Positions 45,440-57,465 of a DNA stretch of 64,000 nt are shown here, piece after piece; positions within the stretch are counted from its first letter, which is position 1, and each line of letters starts with the position of its first letter. A model generated the notes under the pieces. It was not told the origin of the DNA and did no database searches. It worked only from the letters and a program-made list of their open reading frames with translations. This DNA is from Mucor racemosus (lineage: Eukaryota > Mucoromycota > Mucoromycetes > Mucorales > Mucoraceae): assembly GCA_027405735.1 (NCBI GenBank), contig JAPEHQ010000006.1, positions 2,232,001 through 2,296,000 of the forward strand, read 5' to 3'. Both the position numbers and the translations under genes were made by a program.

Positions 45440-46498
45440 TTGTAGCCAGTTTTCGACAATATTCATTAATCTAGTAATAACACCTTGATAAACTATCATG
45501 CAAGCTAACATTAATTTGAATAATGATGCAAAAAGGGCCAGATTAAAGTTGAGAAAGCGCATTTGAAATGAAAATAAGTCGAGAAAATACTAAGGTATTG
45601 CAATGATGGTTATTAAGTAAAGTCTAGATTATTTTTCATTCTCTACCAGGATATTTAATTTTTAGATCGCTGTGAAGACTTTTTTATTTTTTTATAAATC
45701 TTGTGAGAGTACTTTTTCTGTTATAGAGATCTATGAAGGGATGACAGGTATGCAAAGCTAAAACCATAGGATAGTACTCATTAGCATCTATCCAACGAAC
45801 TTTACCTCGTCAAAAAATATTGATTTTTGATCGAGAAAATTGAGATTAAATGATTGATTTTTGATGATAATACAAAAAATGATCCATTTTGGACGAGGAT
45901 ATACAAGGAAAATTTTTCCGTGATGCAAAAAAATGATCAAAAAAATTAATATCCGCACGAAAAATAGAGCTACAGCTACATATAAATACTCATTCTGTAG
46001 ATAATTTTGTTGCGCATAACGTGAAAATAAAATATGTTGGGGTTGCATTTGAATGAAGGGTACTTTTTGATCAAAAACCGTTAAAATTTGACATTAAATT
46101 TGCTAGAGATTTCATGAGAAAAATATTTTTAAAACCTACACAGATCGATTCAAAATTAAAAACTGAACCTAAAACATTTAATACGCTAGATCAATTTACT
46201 ATGCATTTTTGTGAGTAATTAAACATACAAGGTTTTTTCTTGGTTTTTTTGGTTTTTTTTGTCCATTTGAACACCTTTTGGATTCAAGCTCAGTTACATG
46301 TGCATATCTGATTATACAATTTTATATAGTGATATTCAAAATCGGAGCGTGCTCCCATTTTAATAGATAATCAGGAAATAAAAAATGTAGGGCTATATGT
46401 GAGATGCTATAGAATCTGGCCAAAAGAGCTATTTCTATTCATGCTGATTTCTCAGCGAGTATAAAGGCTTCCAAAGTGATACACTTGTTTTCCCCTGT
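45440..46498 (-). repeat. Dispersed repeat S, copy 2, first part (inverted)
   Basis: Inverted relative to copies 1 and 3. It breaks at CTTGTTTTCCCC, where repeat Z copy 2 begins, and resumes at 53216, so an insertion split it. Confidence 0.8.
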
Positions 46499-46610
46499 TG
46501 CATCCACAGATCTGGGTGCATTCCTTGGTTAAGATTACGACACAGTTTGATATGTTAAGTTCTACATTTCTGTGTATTATGTTATGAAGCTCCGTTTATA
46601 CTAGTATTGG

Positions 46611-46892
46611 AGTCGAGCCTTTCGAGTCGAGTCGAGTCGAGTTTTACTCGAGCCTGCGAGCCAACTCGAGATTGCATAAACAAAGCTCGCGAGCCTCGAG
46701 TCGAGTCGAGCTACTAATCGAGCTGTTCGAGCTGTCGAGTTTTCCTCGAGCTGTCGAGTTTTTCTCGAGTTGTCGAGTTTTCTCGAGCTGTCGAGTTTTT
46801 TCGAGTCATCGAGTTTCCTTCGAGTTGTCGAGTTTTTCTCGAGTTCTCGAGTTTTTCTCGAGTTCTCGAGTTTTCTTCGAGCTTTCGAGTTT
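46611..46892 (+). repeat. Left subterminal TCGAG array of the hAT element
   Basis: About 16 units of the form CTCGAGTTGTCGAGTTTT with variants, after a GTCGA pentamer run. Subterminal repeats in hAT elements such as Ac are transposase-binding sites, so this is the likely role. Confidence 0.85.
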
Positions 46893-47228
46893 TTATTTAT
46901 TTACACGCATATAATGAATCAAATTATCACTATAATAATTCATAGCACTAATCCTCATTCCAAATGTTCCTATAATCAATACTGCAAGGAAATCATTCCA
47001 TTATTCCTTGTAGAATTATCTGTCTTTCTTCCCCTTTATATCCTTATTTATATCCTTAATAAATATCTAATTTATAAATAAGAACACCAACCTTCCTTCA
47101 ACCAATGTTCATCAATATCTCTAATATTAAAAATCACATTATTTTGACCATAATATTTGACCAAGAGCACACTTCATTATAATGCAGATAAGCTGGTTTG
47201 AATCATCATAAGGAGCTTTTATACAAAA

Positions 47229-47810
47229 GTTATTTATTGAGACTTTATATAGTTAAAATTAATGTAAAAAGTATTGTTTACTAAGATGTATTGAATGTAG
47301 ATTGATATAGCTTGTAATGAGCACAATTATCTTTTGGCCAACACTTACTATTTTTAAATGTAGATAATATAGGAATAGATGTATTTTATAATAATTGGAA
47401 GTTGCCCTACTGTATGATTTACTGAAGAGATACAGTATAATAAAGTGATAAAAAATGAGAGCAGATATCTTCACTCATCAAGTTCAATATCTGTTTTGAC
47501 ATTTGCATATTTCTATGAGCTGTGCAATTGAAATTGAAACTAATTCATGCATTGCTGAAACAGCATGTAATGTGAATTATCGCATAGCTATTGGAATTAT
47601 GTGATAAGATCTAATGGAAAGGGATCCATTAAATGTGACAATAATAATGAATGCTTATGGAAATAAAATGTTGTTTCGATGGTAATACTGTATTGTTATA
47701 AGTTATGTGTCATTGTTAGTTCCTGGATTACAGGAATCAGTTACTAAACAATAGAATTTACTAGACTTGTCTGTATTTAGAATATTGTAATTCTGATAGA
47801 TCCAGAAGCA
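47229..47810. repeat. Dispersed repeat R, copy 2 (inside the hAT element)
   Basis: Diverged relative of 25511-25890 and 53570-53890, with GTGATAAGATCTAATGGA and CATTGTTAGTTCCTGGA. It lies in the non-coding left half of the hAT element, so it is either a later insertion or a captured piece. Confidence 0.55.
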
Positions 47811-49231
47811 TTTGTTCCATGCAACGTGAGGCACATGCCAGGTGTCAAAAATACACAAATAGGATAGTTCATAGTATATTCGCGACAAATAATGAAAGAG
47901 TTTTTTAATGCGATCAATGCAACAACAATCAACAACAGACGATCGAATAATTGTTACTATGGAAGTTTATTATTTGTTTCAGTTCAAATGTTAATTCCAT
48001 ACTAAATTTATGGAGATTATGTATAGCCTCAAGATATTTGTATAAAAAATGGATTTGTTTACGAACAACTTAATAACCTTTTTATTAGTCATTCTGTAAA
48101 TCACTCAATAATTTTAGTTTTACATTTGGCATTTCTGGCAAATCTATTGGCTACCAACAATAACCAATATCGATCAACAAATATATAATTTCTGTTCATT
48201 CAAAGTACTCAATTTACCCAAGTATCATAATAATAAAGTCAAGGTAACTGTAAATTATGCTTATTTCATGTCGAAAATGAAGAGCATGTTAGATGCATCC
48301 TACTAATTGGTCTCTATTCTACATTTTCGCGGTATTAATTATTAATGCACAGGTTACTGGGTAAAATAATTTCATATGCGGTACGTATGTGAAGTGAACT
48401 AAGCTAGATTCCCATCATAAAATACCTAAATTAAATGTCATCTCATTGAAACCATGCTATCAAAGATAAGACTGTATAATAAATAGACAATTACATGAAG
48501 ATAGCAAGGGTATAATACTCGAATAAGAGATGTTAAAATACTAAAGTAATATAGGATATCCCAAATAAAGAATACAAAAAGTACATGCTTATCGAGTAGA
48601 ACAAGTAAGAGCTGTTCTGAAAGCATGATTGACAAACTATATTTAAAACACCGTTCTTGATTCACCAAATCAGCAACCAAACAACCCAACATTTATACTC
48701 AAAATTAATGGAATTGTTGGCAATTGCAATACAATTGCCAGATAGTAAATAAACACCAAATAATATAAATAGAGACGTAGAATAACCATTTTATTGCACA
48801 TTATCCATACTTTAATAAAGAATGATTTTAACAGTATTCTTTATCGCTTTTTTACATCATTATTTCACTGCAGTATGTACTGTGTACCCTACTTATGCTC
48901 CTAAACCTTGTTTATAAGTAGAATAAGAGAATGGGCTTATCATATGATTGATGGTTGGAAATGGTTAACTTAATTTCTTTTTGTTTGACATTTAATTAAA
49001 ACTTCAATTGGTGCTCAAATTTAAGATTATTATACTTATTATTTAGTATGCATAATGCATAAATGAATAAATCAAATGCAAATTAAGTTACTGCTGATTA
49101 TTTTTTTTAATATACAGTAAATGATGTATCATCTTTAAACCGGATCATGTCAAATCCAAAAAAGTAAACAGTAACAGATTCGGAACCGGAAGTTACTTAA
49201 TTGAATATTAACTATACCATGCTCCTAAAAG

Positions 49232-49303
49232 CATGGTATAGAAGTATGGCATAGAAGCATGGTATAGAAGCATGGTATAGAGGCATGGTATAGAGGCATG
49301 GTA
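49232..49303. repeat. 13-bp tandem repeat upstream of the hAT transposase
   Basis: Six units of CATGGTATAGAAG with small changes start at 49232, 49245, 49258, 49271, 49284 and 49297. They follow a palindromic TACCATGCTCCTAAAAGCATGGTA. They sit about 320 bp upstream of the transposase ATG. Confidence 0.85.
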
Positions 49304-49624
49304 CAAAAGCATAACACGCCAGTGCGATATTCCAACATGATATATCAGCATAACACACTAATATTAAATAACATCTAAACTACCTTATCACATCATTAAT
49401 TCCCCAAATCAAATAGTATATAAACCCTATTAATTTCATTCCAATAAACGATATCTCTTTACTTGATTAAATTTCTAGTTTTTATTTAACCTAACCATAT
49501 TCTGGTAAGTCAATAAATAAGAGTGCTGTTCATAACATTAGAACTCGACATAGAAGCTAATAAATCACTTTACATTACTTTAATCAAGCATATCTTAAAT
49601 TAATTCGCTTGAACAAATTTAAAA

Positions 49625-52475
49625 ATGAGTTCGTACAACAGTTCAAGTCAAATGAGTATCGAAGATGATCGTGGTTCAACAACAGCTATGACAAACTATA
49701 TGAATCAAAATATGTCGCTTGATGAGCATATTGAAGACTTAAATAACTTGGCATATTCTCACAACCAAGTCAGCCACGAATCTTTAATGTGTGAAAATGA
49801 CAATACAAAATTACTTACCATACCAATAAGCGGATGCCACATACTATACCAGACGGAATACAAGAAACAACAAAGTGAGGCTGACAATAGTGCTTGGTGG
49901 TTTCTCTACTGCTACGGTGTACCCTTAAATAAAAATCTCTATTGTACCTTTAACAGACGCGAGACTGGTGGTTGTATGGCGGTTTATAAGTCTGGAAAAA
50001 CTAGCTCCACATCTGCGCTTCGTAGGCATTTGGAAAAAAAACATAATGTTACTGACATTATAAGTATGTAATTGCCAAATACTTGACGTTGTAATGTTCA
50101 ATTTCTAATTTTTTACAATTTTAGATCAAGACCTTCAAATTCAAGTGAAGACTCAGTTGGATACATTAAACTTACATTTTGACGACATTTCCGATCAGCT
50201 AAATTACAGACATGATTTTATCATGGAAAAGCTAATAAATTATAGCCCTAACGCCACCTGTATTTCAAACCTCGGCTCTCGTTCAGCATGCAAATTGCCT
50301 TTTAAACAAGATATATTTAACCAACTGGTGCTTAAATTTGTCATTGACAAACAGCTTCCATTAAGTTTTTTTGACCAATGCAATACTATGCAAGATCTTC
50401 TTGATTTCTGTGCTCGAAGTAGAGACCTTAGCGTTTTGAAGACTATTAAATTACCATTAAAAGGCACAGTTAAAACAAATGTCATTGATTATTATACTGA
50501 AATGAAGCTTAAGGTTGCCACACTACTTCAAGGAGAGCAATATATATCATTAACTACAGATGTTTGGACAGCACCTACTGGTAATAATATATACTAAACT
50601 TACTTTCAAAAAGTTCCTGAAACTAAAGTTTGTCATAGGTGGTAGTTTTCTGTCGCTTACAGCACATTATATTGATAAAAAAACATGGGCACCAGTGCAA
50701 TTAACATTAGGATTGGTAGATTTAGGCAACTCGTCGCATACAGGTATTAGAAATATAGTATATTGTAATTGCTTCAATTCTAATCTTTATTGTTGTATGG
50801 CAACAGGAGATGTTCTGGCTGAAAAAATTGTACAAATACTAAATTCTTATGGCAGTAAAGTGCTAAATTCAGTATTCACCATTACATGTGATAATGCATC
50901 TAATAACAAGTCAATGTGCAAGAAGATAGACGAGCTGGTTAAACAAAGAAATGAGGAATGCACCAAGTTTCGTGCCGATGAAGGACAATTGCCTTGTTTC
51001 AACCATATAATCAATCTTGTTTCTCACAACTTTCTTAAATGCTTAAAATCAGCACCAACTGAGAACTCCAATTCTAGTAATGACACTTCGATAATCAACA
51101 AGCTTCGCGACGGATTAAAAAGAATAAAGCATCACAGTAATTTAAAAGTCGCATTTGAAGAATATTGTCAGAGGTACAATATGCCTAAATTAGCCCCCAT
51201 CATCGATTGTCCTACCAGGTGGAACTCAAGCCATGCTATGATTAAGCGATTTCTTAAAGTTAAAAACGCATACAATTATGCTATCAATTTAGATGAATAT
51301 GCTAGAGAAAATTACTACTTGAATCCTGAAGAAATCAAGTTCCTGGCCAGTGTCGAAAAATTGTTGTTGAGATTTTATGTTGCAACAAATTGGCTGAGCA
51401 CTCAGAGGTAAATATCAAAAATTAATACATATAATCGTATGTAATAATATAGTAAAAATTAACGATACTGTACATCCATAGTCATACCACAATGAATAGG
51501 ACAATACCTTTATTCAACAATTTGTTTGACTTGCTATTGGAGTTCAGAGAAGAGCATGAGTATGATGCTGAATTAACAAACGCCGTTGATGAAGCAGTAG
51601 AAAAATTGTCAAAATACTATCGTAAAACAGATGAAAGTCCCGTATATAGTATTGCAACAATGCTCGATCCAATGCTTAAATTCCATTATTGGACTGATGA
51701 AGATTGGGAGCATGATATTGCTGAAGAACAAAGAAATATTTGTAAGAAAGGATTCAAGGATTTTCTACGTATGAAATATAATCAATTAGCGTCATCTCCA
51801 GCAGAAACAGAAACAACTACAAGAGCATCAGTAACAAGAGCATCAACATCAACAACAACATTAGCAGCAGCATCATCATCATCGGCAACAACAGAGGTAG
51901 TAGAATCCAGTTTCTCCATCCAAGACGACAATGACAGCAATGAAGAGGATGACACAATTGTAATGTTCACAAAGAAAAGAAGAATTGCAAATGCTACAAT
52001 TTATCCAAAAAAAAGAAATACTGGTGCTATCTGTGAACAGGAGGATGAATTTGTGAATAGGCATTACGACGAGTTAAAGGCGTATATTAACCTGGATGAG
52101 AAGGAAGATTTTCCAGCAGAAACCTTGACATTCCGTTATGACCCCAATACAGAATTTCAAGATGTAGACAATTTGCAAGAGTTTGGTTATGACCAAAGAT
52201 TTGAAAATAATAACTTTACATCTAAAAATATTATTGACGGGTATCATTATACATCTAGACCTTTAACGTATTGGCAAAGAAACAAAAATGCATTCCCCTA
52301 TTTGTCTGAATACGCCAGCATTTACTTAGCCATTCCATCAACCAGCGTTGCCTCCGAAAGACTGTTTTCAGTTGCAAAAAGAAGTATAAATAATCAAAGA
52401 CCAAGATTAGACCCAGAATTGGGGGAAAAGCTTGTCCTTTTGAAAAAATGGGAAAGAGAGCTACTGCCTAACTGA
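49625..52475 (+). CDS. hAT-family transposase with BED zinc finger
   Basis: Five exons (49625-50063, 50125-50580, 50639-50743, 50807-51407, 51482-52475) join in phase to 864 aa. Residues about 90-145 form a BED-type finger ending in the CTFNRRETGGC...ALRRHLEKKH pattern. The RNase-H-like core has its first Asp in TTDVWTAP and the second in TCDNASNN. An all-helical insert contains CPTRWNSS. The last acidic residue lies in SVASERLFS within the C-terminal hAT dimerisation region, which starts near LAIPSTS. A Ser/Thr/Ala-rich acidic linker and a KKRR basic patch precede it. No stop or frameshift is present, so it may be active. Introns 2 and 3 are short and were placed by phase. Confidence 0.93.
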
Positions 52476-52659
52476 TTTTATTTTATAATTGATTCATAGT
52501 TTTTTTTTTCTTTTTATATAAATAATAATTGATTGATGGTGTTCTTCTTTTTTAAACACAAATATTTTGACTAATAAAAAATATATAATACAACAAAAAA
52601 CAATTTGAAGGTACATTTTATGAAGCATAATTCGTTTACTAGTTTTTGATCTCAAGGGG

Positions 52660-52960
52660 GTTTTATTGAGCATTTCATGCGAGTTTAATCGAGCTTTATG
52701 CGAGTTGTCGAGTTATTCTCGAGTTGTCGAGTTTAACTCGAGTTGTCGAGTTTTGCTCGAGTTGTCGAGCTTTATGCGAGTTGTCGAGTCTTTCTCGAGT
52801 TGTCGAGTTTTTCTCGAGTTGTCGAGTTTTTCTCGAGTTGCCGAGTTTTGTTCGAGCCTTCCTCGAGCTCTCGAGTTTCAGGAGACTGAAAAACTCGACT
52901 CGACTCGACTCGACTCGAGTAAAACTCGATCAAATTTTATCGAGCCAGCTCGACTCGTTG
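52660..52960 (+). repeat. Right subterminal TCGAG array of the hAT element
   Basis: About 14 units like CTCGAGTTGTCGAGTTTT. The asymmetric TTGTCGAGTTTT part reads in the same direction as in the left array, while the outermost 60 bp are inverted relative to the left end. Confidence 0.85.
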
Positions 52961-53215
52961 CCAATCCTAGTTTATACAGGAATGTGGAACTAGTGTGTGT
53001 CACCTAGACTTAATTGGATATATGTATATATATAAATAGACTCCTTTAAACAGGTCATATAATTAGAGAATGTAAATATAAAGGAAGATGGTTCGATCTT
53101 ATAATAAAGTTCTTTAGTTTTAGTATGCTCTTTCATTTTATAACAGTTTTCCTTTAGTTTTATTAAATGATTTAGTACATATTTTAGCTTTGGGATTGAT
53201 ATAATCTCCTGGCGT

Positions 53216-53560
53216 AACACCCCCCTTAAAAGCTCAATCTAAGATGTCAAATGTCTCGAGTTTTTAATAAGCTTGCATCTATATTACTTTCTAAGCTAAA
53301 TCCTCTTGTTTTTTAATGTTTTATTACATATTAAAGTTTCAGGGGTGGTTTTTTTGCAAAAGTTTTGGACCCCTAAACCTCATGATTGTAGATCCTGCTT
53401 TTGTTTTTGTTTTTCTTCTTTGTAGTTTTAACAATTTGGAGAATTTTTACATTTTTTTTGCAAAAGTATGGATAGGAACCAGGCAACCAAGTTGTCTGGG
53501 TAAAATTGGCTGCTGGAAACGAAATCGCAATTTATTTTCCTATATCTATTTATTTCGTCG
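53216..53560 (-). repeat. Dispersed repeat S, copy 2, second part (inverted)
   Basis: Continues repeat S copy 2 after the insertion at 46499-53215. It forms an inverted pair with 54770-55075, including GGGTCCAAAA/TTTTGGACCCC and the GGCAACCAAGTTGTCTGGGTA region. Confidence 0.75.
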
Positions 53561-53569
53561 AGATTTTTG

Positions 53570-53890
53570 TTGATTTGTCGAGACTTTGTAAATTAAAATT
53601 AACGTAAAAAGCACCATTTATTAGAATGAATTAAATATGGGTTTATATAGTTATTTGGTTGTGTGATAAGATCTAATGGACAGGGGTCAATTAGATGTAA
53701 CAGTAGAAATTATTATTAATTGATAAATGTGCATGGATATAATATGTTATGTTTCAGTGGTAATATTGCTATAATTTATGTTTAATTATTAGTCCCTAGA
53801 TGACAGAAACCAGCCACTGAACAATAAGACTGGCTAGATCTATCTATATTTGGAATATTATAATTTTGGTAGATCAAATTAAAGGTAATA
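53570..53890. repeat. Dispersed repeat R, copy 3
   Basis: Very similar to 25511-25830 over about 300 bp, starting CGAGACTTTGTAAATTAAAATTAACGTAAAAAG. Confidence 0.65.
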
Positions 53891-54769
53891 AATACGTGAT
53901 GATGGCATTAGGATCATGTATTTTCTGCTAATACATACTTTTTACAGAGAACGTTTTCCAATGAGTCAAATCTGCTTCATTTTGGATTGCCATTAGATAC
54001 AGAGTAGAAGAGATGTAATATCTTCGTTGATAAAGCCTTGAATTATGTTGATTCTCAATAAAAAGTTTGCTTTGTATAACAGCATAGAGCCTTGATACCT
54101 GACCTTAACCTGACCTTAAGCCTGGATTCGTTAGATATGATTTTTGAGGACTATTGTGTATAAATCCTTACGTTTAAATCTTTTAGTTTTAAGTTGATAC
54201 CAATTCGAGATTGACACATAGTAGTGATGCTGCTGTTGGTTTTTGAGGATATTAAGCAGCCAATTTTGAAGTAAAATCCAATATCCAACCCATATTAAAA
54301 TGTATCATTCTTATAAATAGTCCTTTAAACCACGATCTAGAAGCTCTTGGGTTTTTCTTTTACCATTAGTTTCTCTAGTAATAAACCTTACGCTCTTCAT
54401 AATAAATGTTACTAGTCTTTATTATTATTCATTCTATGAATAAGATCGTATGTATCCAGAAACTCTCAGGGGACAATCTTGAATTGATAAGTATTGTTTT
54501 TGAAAAAAAAAAAGTTCTGCTAAATTGATCACCAGTACAAATATTCACGTTCTTTAGCATTTTTTGCCCTCTAAAATTGTTGAAACTAGACTTGGCATTT
54601 AAAATCATATCTTAAAATGCGTCGAATAATTTGCTCCACCATTTTTATTATGTGCTCAAATAACACGTTAAAATGAGATTTAAGGGCCGTCATAAGCGTA
54701 TATACTGTACTAAACTCCAGCAAAGTATATACCACATAAATTTCGACGAAATTGATAGATACAATAAAC
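53891..54769. other. Non-coding stretch inside the repeat island
   Basis: A short piece near 54487-54545 resembles the 3' end of repeat S copy 1. Otherwise nothing recognised. Confidence 0.4.
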
Positions 54770-56130
54770 TGAATTGAAGACTCGTTTTTAGCAGCCAATT
54801 TTACCCAGACAACTTGGTTGCCTGATTCCTAGCGATACTTTTGTAAAAAAAACGTGAAAATTCTCCAAATTGTTAAAACTACAAAACAGGATTTACAATC
54901 ATGAGGTTTAGGGGTCCAAAAAATTTCCAAAAACACCATCACTGAAACTTTAATATATAATAAAACATTGAAAAACAGGAAGACTTTGCTTAGCAGCTTT
55001 TAAGAGCAAGCTTATTAAAACCTCGAGATATTTGGCATCTTAGGTTGAGTTTTCAAGCGGGGTAAAAGCAAGCGTTTCACTTTTGAAGCCCTTATACTCG
55101 CTGAGAAATCAGCATGAATAGAAATAGCTCTTTTGACCAGATTCTATAGCATCTCAAATATAGCTCTACACTTTTCATTTCCTGATTAGCTATTGAAATG
55201 GGGGTACGCTCCGATTTTGAATATGACCATATAAAATTATATAATCAGATATACACAGGTGACTGAGCTTCAATTCAGAAAAGTGCTCAAATGGAAAAAA
55301 AATCCAAAAAAATCCAAAAAAAACCTTGTATGTTTAATTACTCACAAAAATGCATAGTAAATTGATCTAGCGTATTAAATGTTTTAGGTTCAGTTATTAA
55401 TTCTGAATCGATCTGTGTAGGCTTTAAAAATATTTTTCTCATGAAATCTCTAGCAAATTTAATGTCAAATTTTAACAGTTTTTGATCAAATAGTACCCTT
55501 CATTCAAATGCAATCCTAAAATCTTTTATTTTCACATTATGCGCAACAAAATTATCTACAGAATGAGTATTTATACGTAGCTGTAGCCCTATTTTTCGTG
55601 GGGATATACATTTTTTTAATCTTTTTTTTGTAAAACCGAAATTTTTTCCTTGTATATCCTCGTCCAAAATAGATCCTTTTTTGTATCATCAAAAATCAAT
55701 CATTTAATCTCAATTTTCTCGACGAAAAATCAGTATTTTTTGACGAGGTAAAATGCGTTAAATAGCCGCATATGAGTACTACTATATCGTACCAAATGTG
55801 CAAATTAGCTTTGCCTTCATCCCATTTTATTCGATGAAAATTATGCCAAAATATGCCCATTTTTGACATTTGAAAAAAAAAAAATCTTTTCCAAATCATT
55901 CAAAACTGAAATATGTGGCAGAGAATAAAAGAACAAATCTTTTTTAAGCTCTACTGACATTACCCTAGCTTAATATTTTCTCGAGATATATCCTACTAAA
56001 AATTGAGATTAAAATTTTAAGCAGTGCATTGATCTTCTTTTTCAAATTTAACAACAATCACTAAAGTAACCAGCCTTGGTCAATTAACTGTTATTTGTAG
56101 CTGCGAGAATGTTGAATAAATTTCGTGCAT
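54770..56130 (+). repeat. Dispersed repeat S, copy 3
   Basis: The longest copy: it has the 5' part shared with 53216-53560 (inverted) and the body shared with 23060-24215. No ORF. Confidence 0.8.
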
Positions 56131-57465
56131 AGTAATCGATTTAATGGGTTGATATTATATAAGTGGCTTCATATTCATCGACCGATTGTGTAAACAAAAT
56201 GATGATTAATCAGGTTCTCAAAAGGGTCTTGAAATAATTTGGCGGAAGAAAAGTATGCATAACTGAGTACGCATGCTGGAAATACTATCATTAGCTGATA
56301 ATACCGGTTACTATCAAATATGTTTAACGTATTGATATTAATTAGTGGCGCTGATTGTACGAAAGCTACGTCAAATAAATTGTTTTCGTGAAGAATACAA
56401 ATCAAAAGCAGGCTCTTAGGTAAACAAAATTCCATCAATTGTTTATTTTGATTGGTAGATATTACCTTTTCAACTACTAATTACTTCAAAACACCTGATT
56501 ATCTTGTATACATTCAGTTTATTTGATGTACTGATCTTTGTCTTTCGAGTAGATATTTCCTTTTACATGAAACATACGATATGTTTATATTGGTAAATTA
56601 ACGATTCATTTACTTTATCTGTTTAATATGTTGTATCTATCTCTTGAATTAATTGCTTATTTATATGCCTTAAATATACTTTTTTCACATTTAATGAATG
56701 CAAATTTTCCTTTTACAGTAGCCTGACCAGATTTGTTCGTATAAATTCATACAAAAGTTACATCAAAAAATTCTTTGAGATATCACTTTTTTTTAGAGAT
56801 GACTATACTGAAATATAAATCAGTATGGTCTATTGATTTATCATGATTTAGCATATGGTTTCAAGGCATCATTCAGATGTAGTAAGAGGATTTTGCTAGG
56901 TGCAGCTAATCACAAACAAAAATACCAGAGTCATAAGTTTAATGAAATATTTAGGCAATTGGGTCCATTATCTTAATCAAAAGTAGGCTATATGGGAAAA
57001 TTTTAGAGAGTGTACAATAACTATTTTATTAGAATTTGACTATCAAATTGACGACATAGATTAGGATATGAATGCGACAAGCATGCTTTCCATTTTACAT
57101 GCTGGAAAACTAATATGGATATTCATCTTAGCATCCCTTCATCATGACACAATTTAAACACAAAGCAACCAGTTAATTCCTTAAACTTACTACCAAAGTA
57201 CACTTGAACTTGCATAGAAAACAAAATTCATTTAACATAAATTTGAATAAAGCATCATGGAATCTATACACAACCAAAGCAATAAATTAACTTGCGGCGC
57301 TAAAGGCCGAAATAATCGTTTGAAATTACCCGGACCGAAAGCTTCTTCTTAAAAAGGGACTGATTATTCTTCGTTTTAAAGCCGATTCTGTACTAGCAAT
57401 CTATATAGACTAGGACGGTAGCATTACTCGTAGTTTTGCCTTTTACGCAACAAAAGAAGATTAGT
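56131..57465. other. AT-rich non-coding stretch before ZNG1
   Basis: No coding frame or repeat partner recognised. The last 300 bp should contain the ZNG1 promoter. Confidence 0.5.

Larger units (their letters stand above)
46602..52969 (+). mobile_element. Complete autonomous-looking hAT transposon
   Basis: 6,368 bp bounded by an exact 8-bp duplication, GTTTATAC (46594-46601, 52970-52977). Its ends are short imperfect inverted repeats, TAGTATTGG against TAGGATTGG. Next come GAGTCGAGC-type sequences and arrays of TCGAG motifs at both ends. It encodes one spliced 864-aa transposase in the right half. The left half (about 46900-49600) is non-coding and holds a copy of repeat R. The empty octamer at 41443-41450 in repeat Z copy 1 supports the boundaries. 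Confidence 0.96.
46499..53215 (+). repeat. Solo LTR-like repeat Z, copy 2, split by the hAT element
   Basis: The two parts, 46499-46601 and 52970-53215, together equal repeat Z copy 1 reversed. It starts TGTTGCATCC and ends GGCGTAACA. C-runs on both sides, where repeat S copy 1 has a single CCCCC, suggest a 4-5-bp C-rich target duplication. It inserted into repeat S copy 2 and was later hit by the hAT element. Confidence 0.78.

Noticed and set aside
46672..47081. Overlapping plus-strand ORFs rich in Ser, Arg, Val, Phe and Glu
   Set aside because: They are translations of the hAT TCGAG subterminal array.
52666..53007. 113-codon plus-strand ORF at the right end of the hAT element
   Set aside because: Same cause: reading through the right TCGAG array and past the element's end.
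53216..55075. Apparent 1.8-kb element with about 300-bp terminal inverted repeats
   Set aside because: The two arms are parts of oppositely oriented copies of repeat S, one split by a nested insertion, so no separate element is needed.
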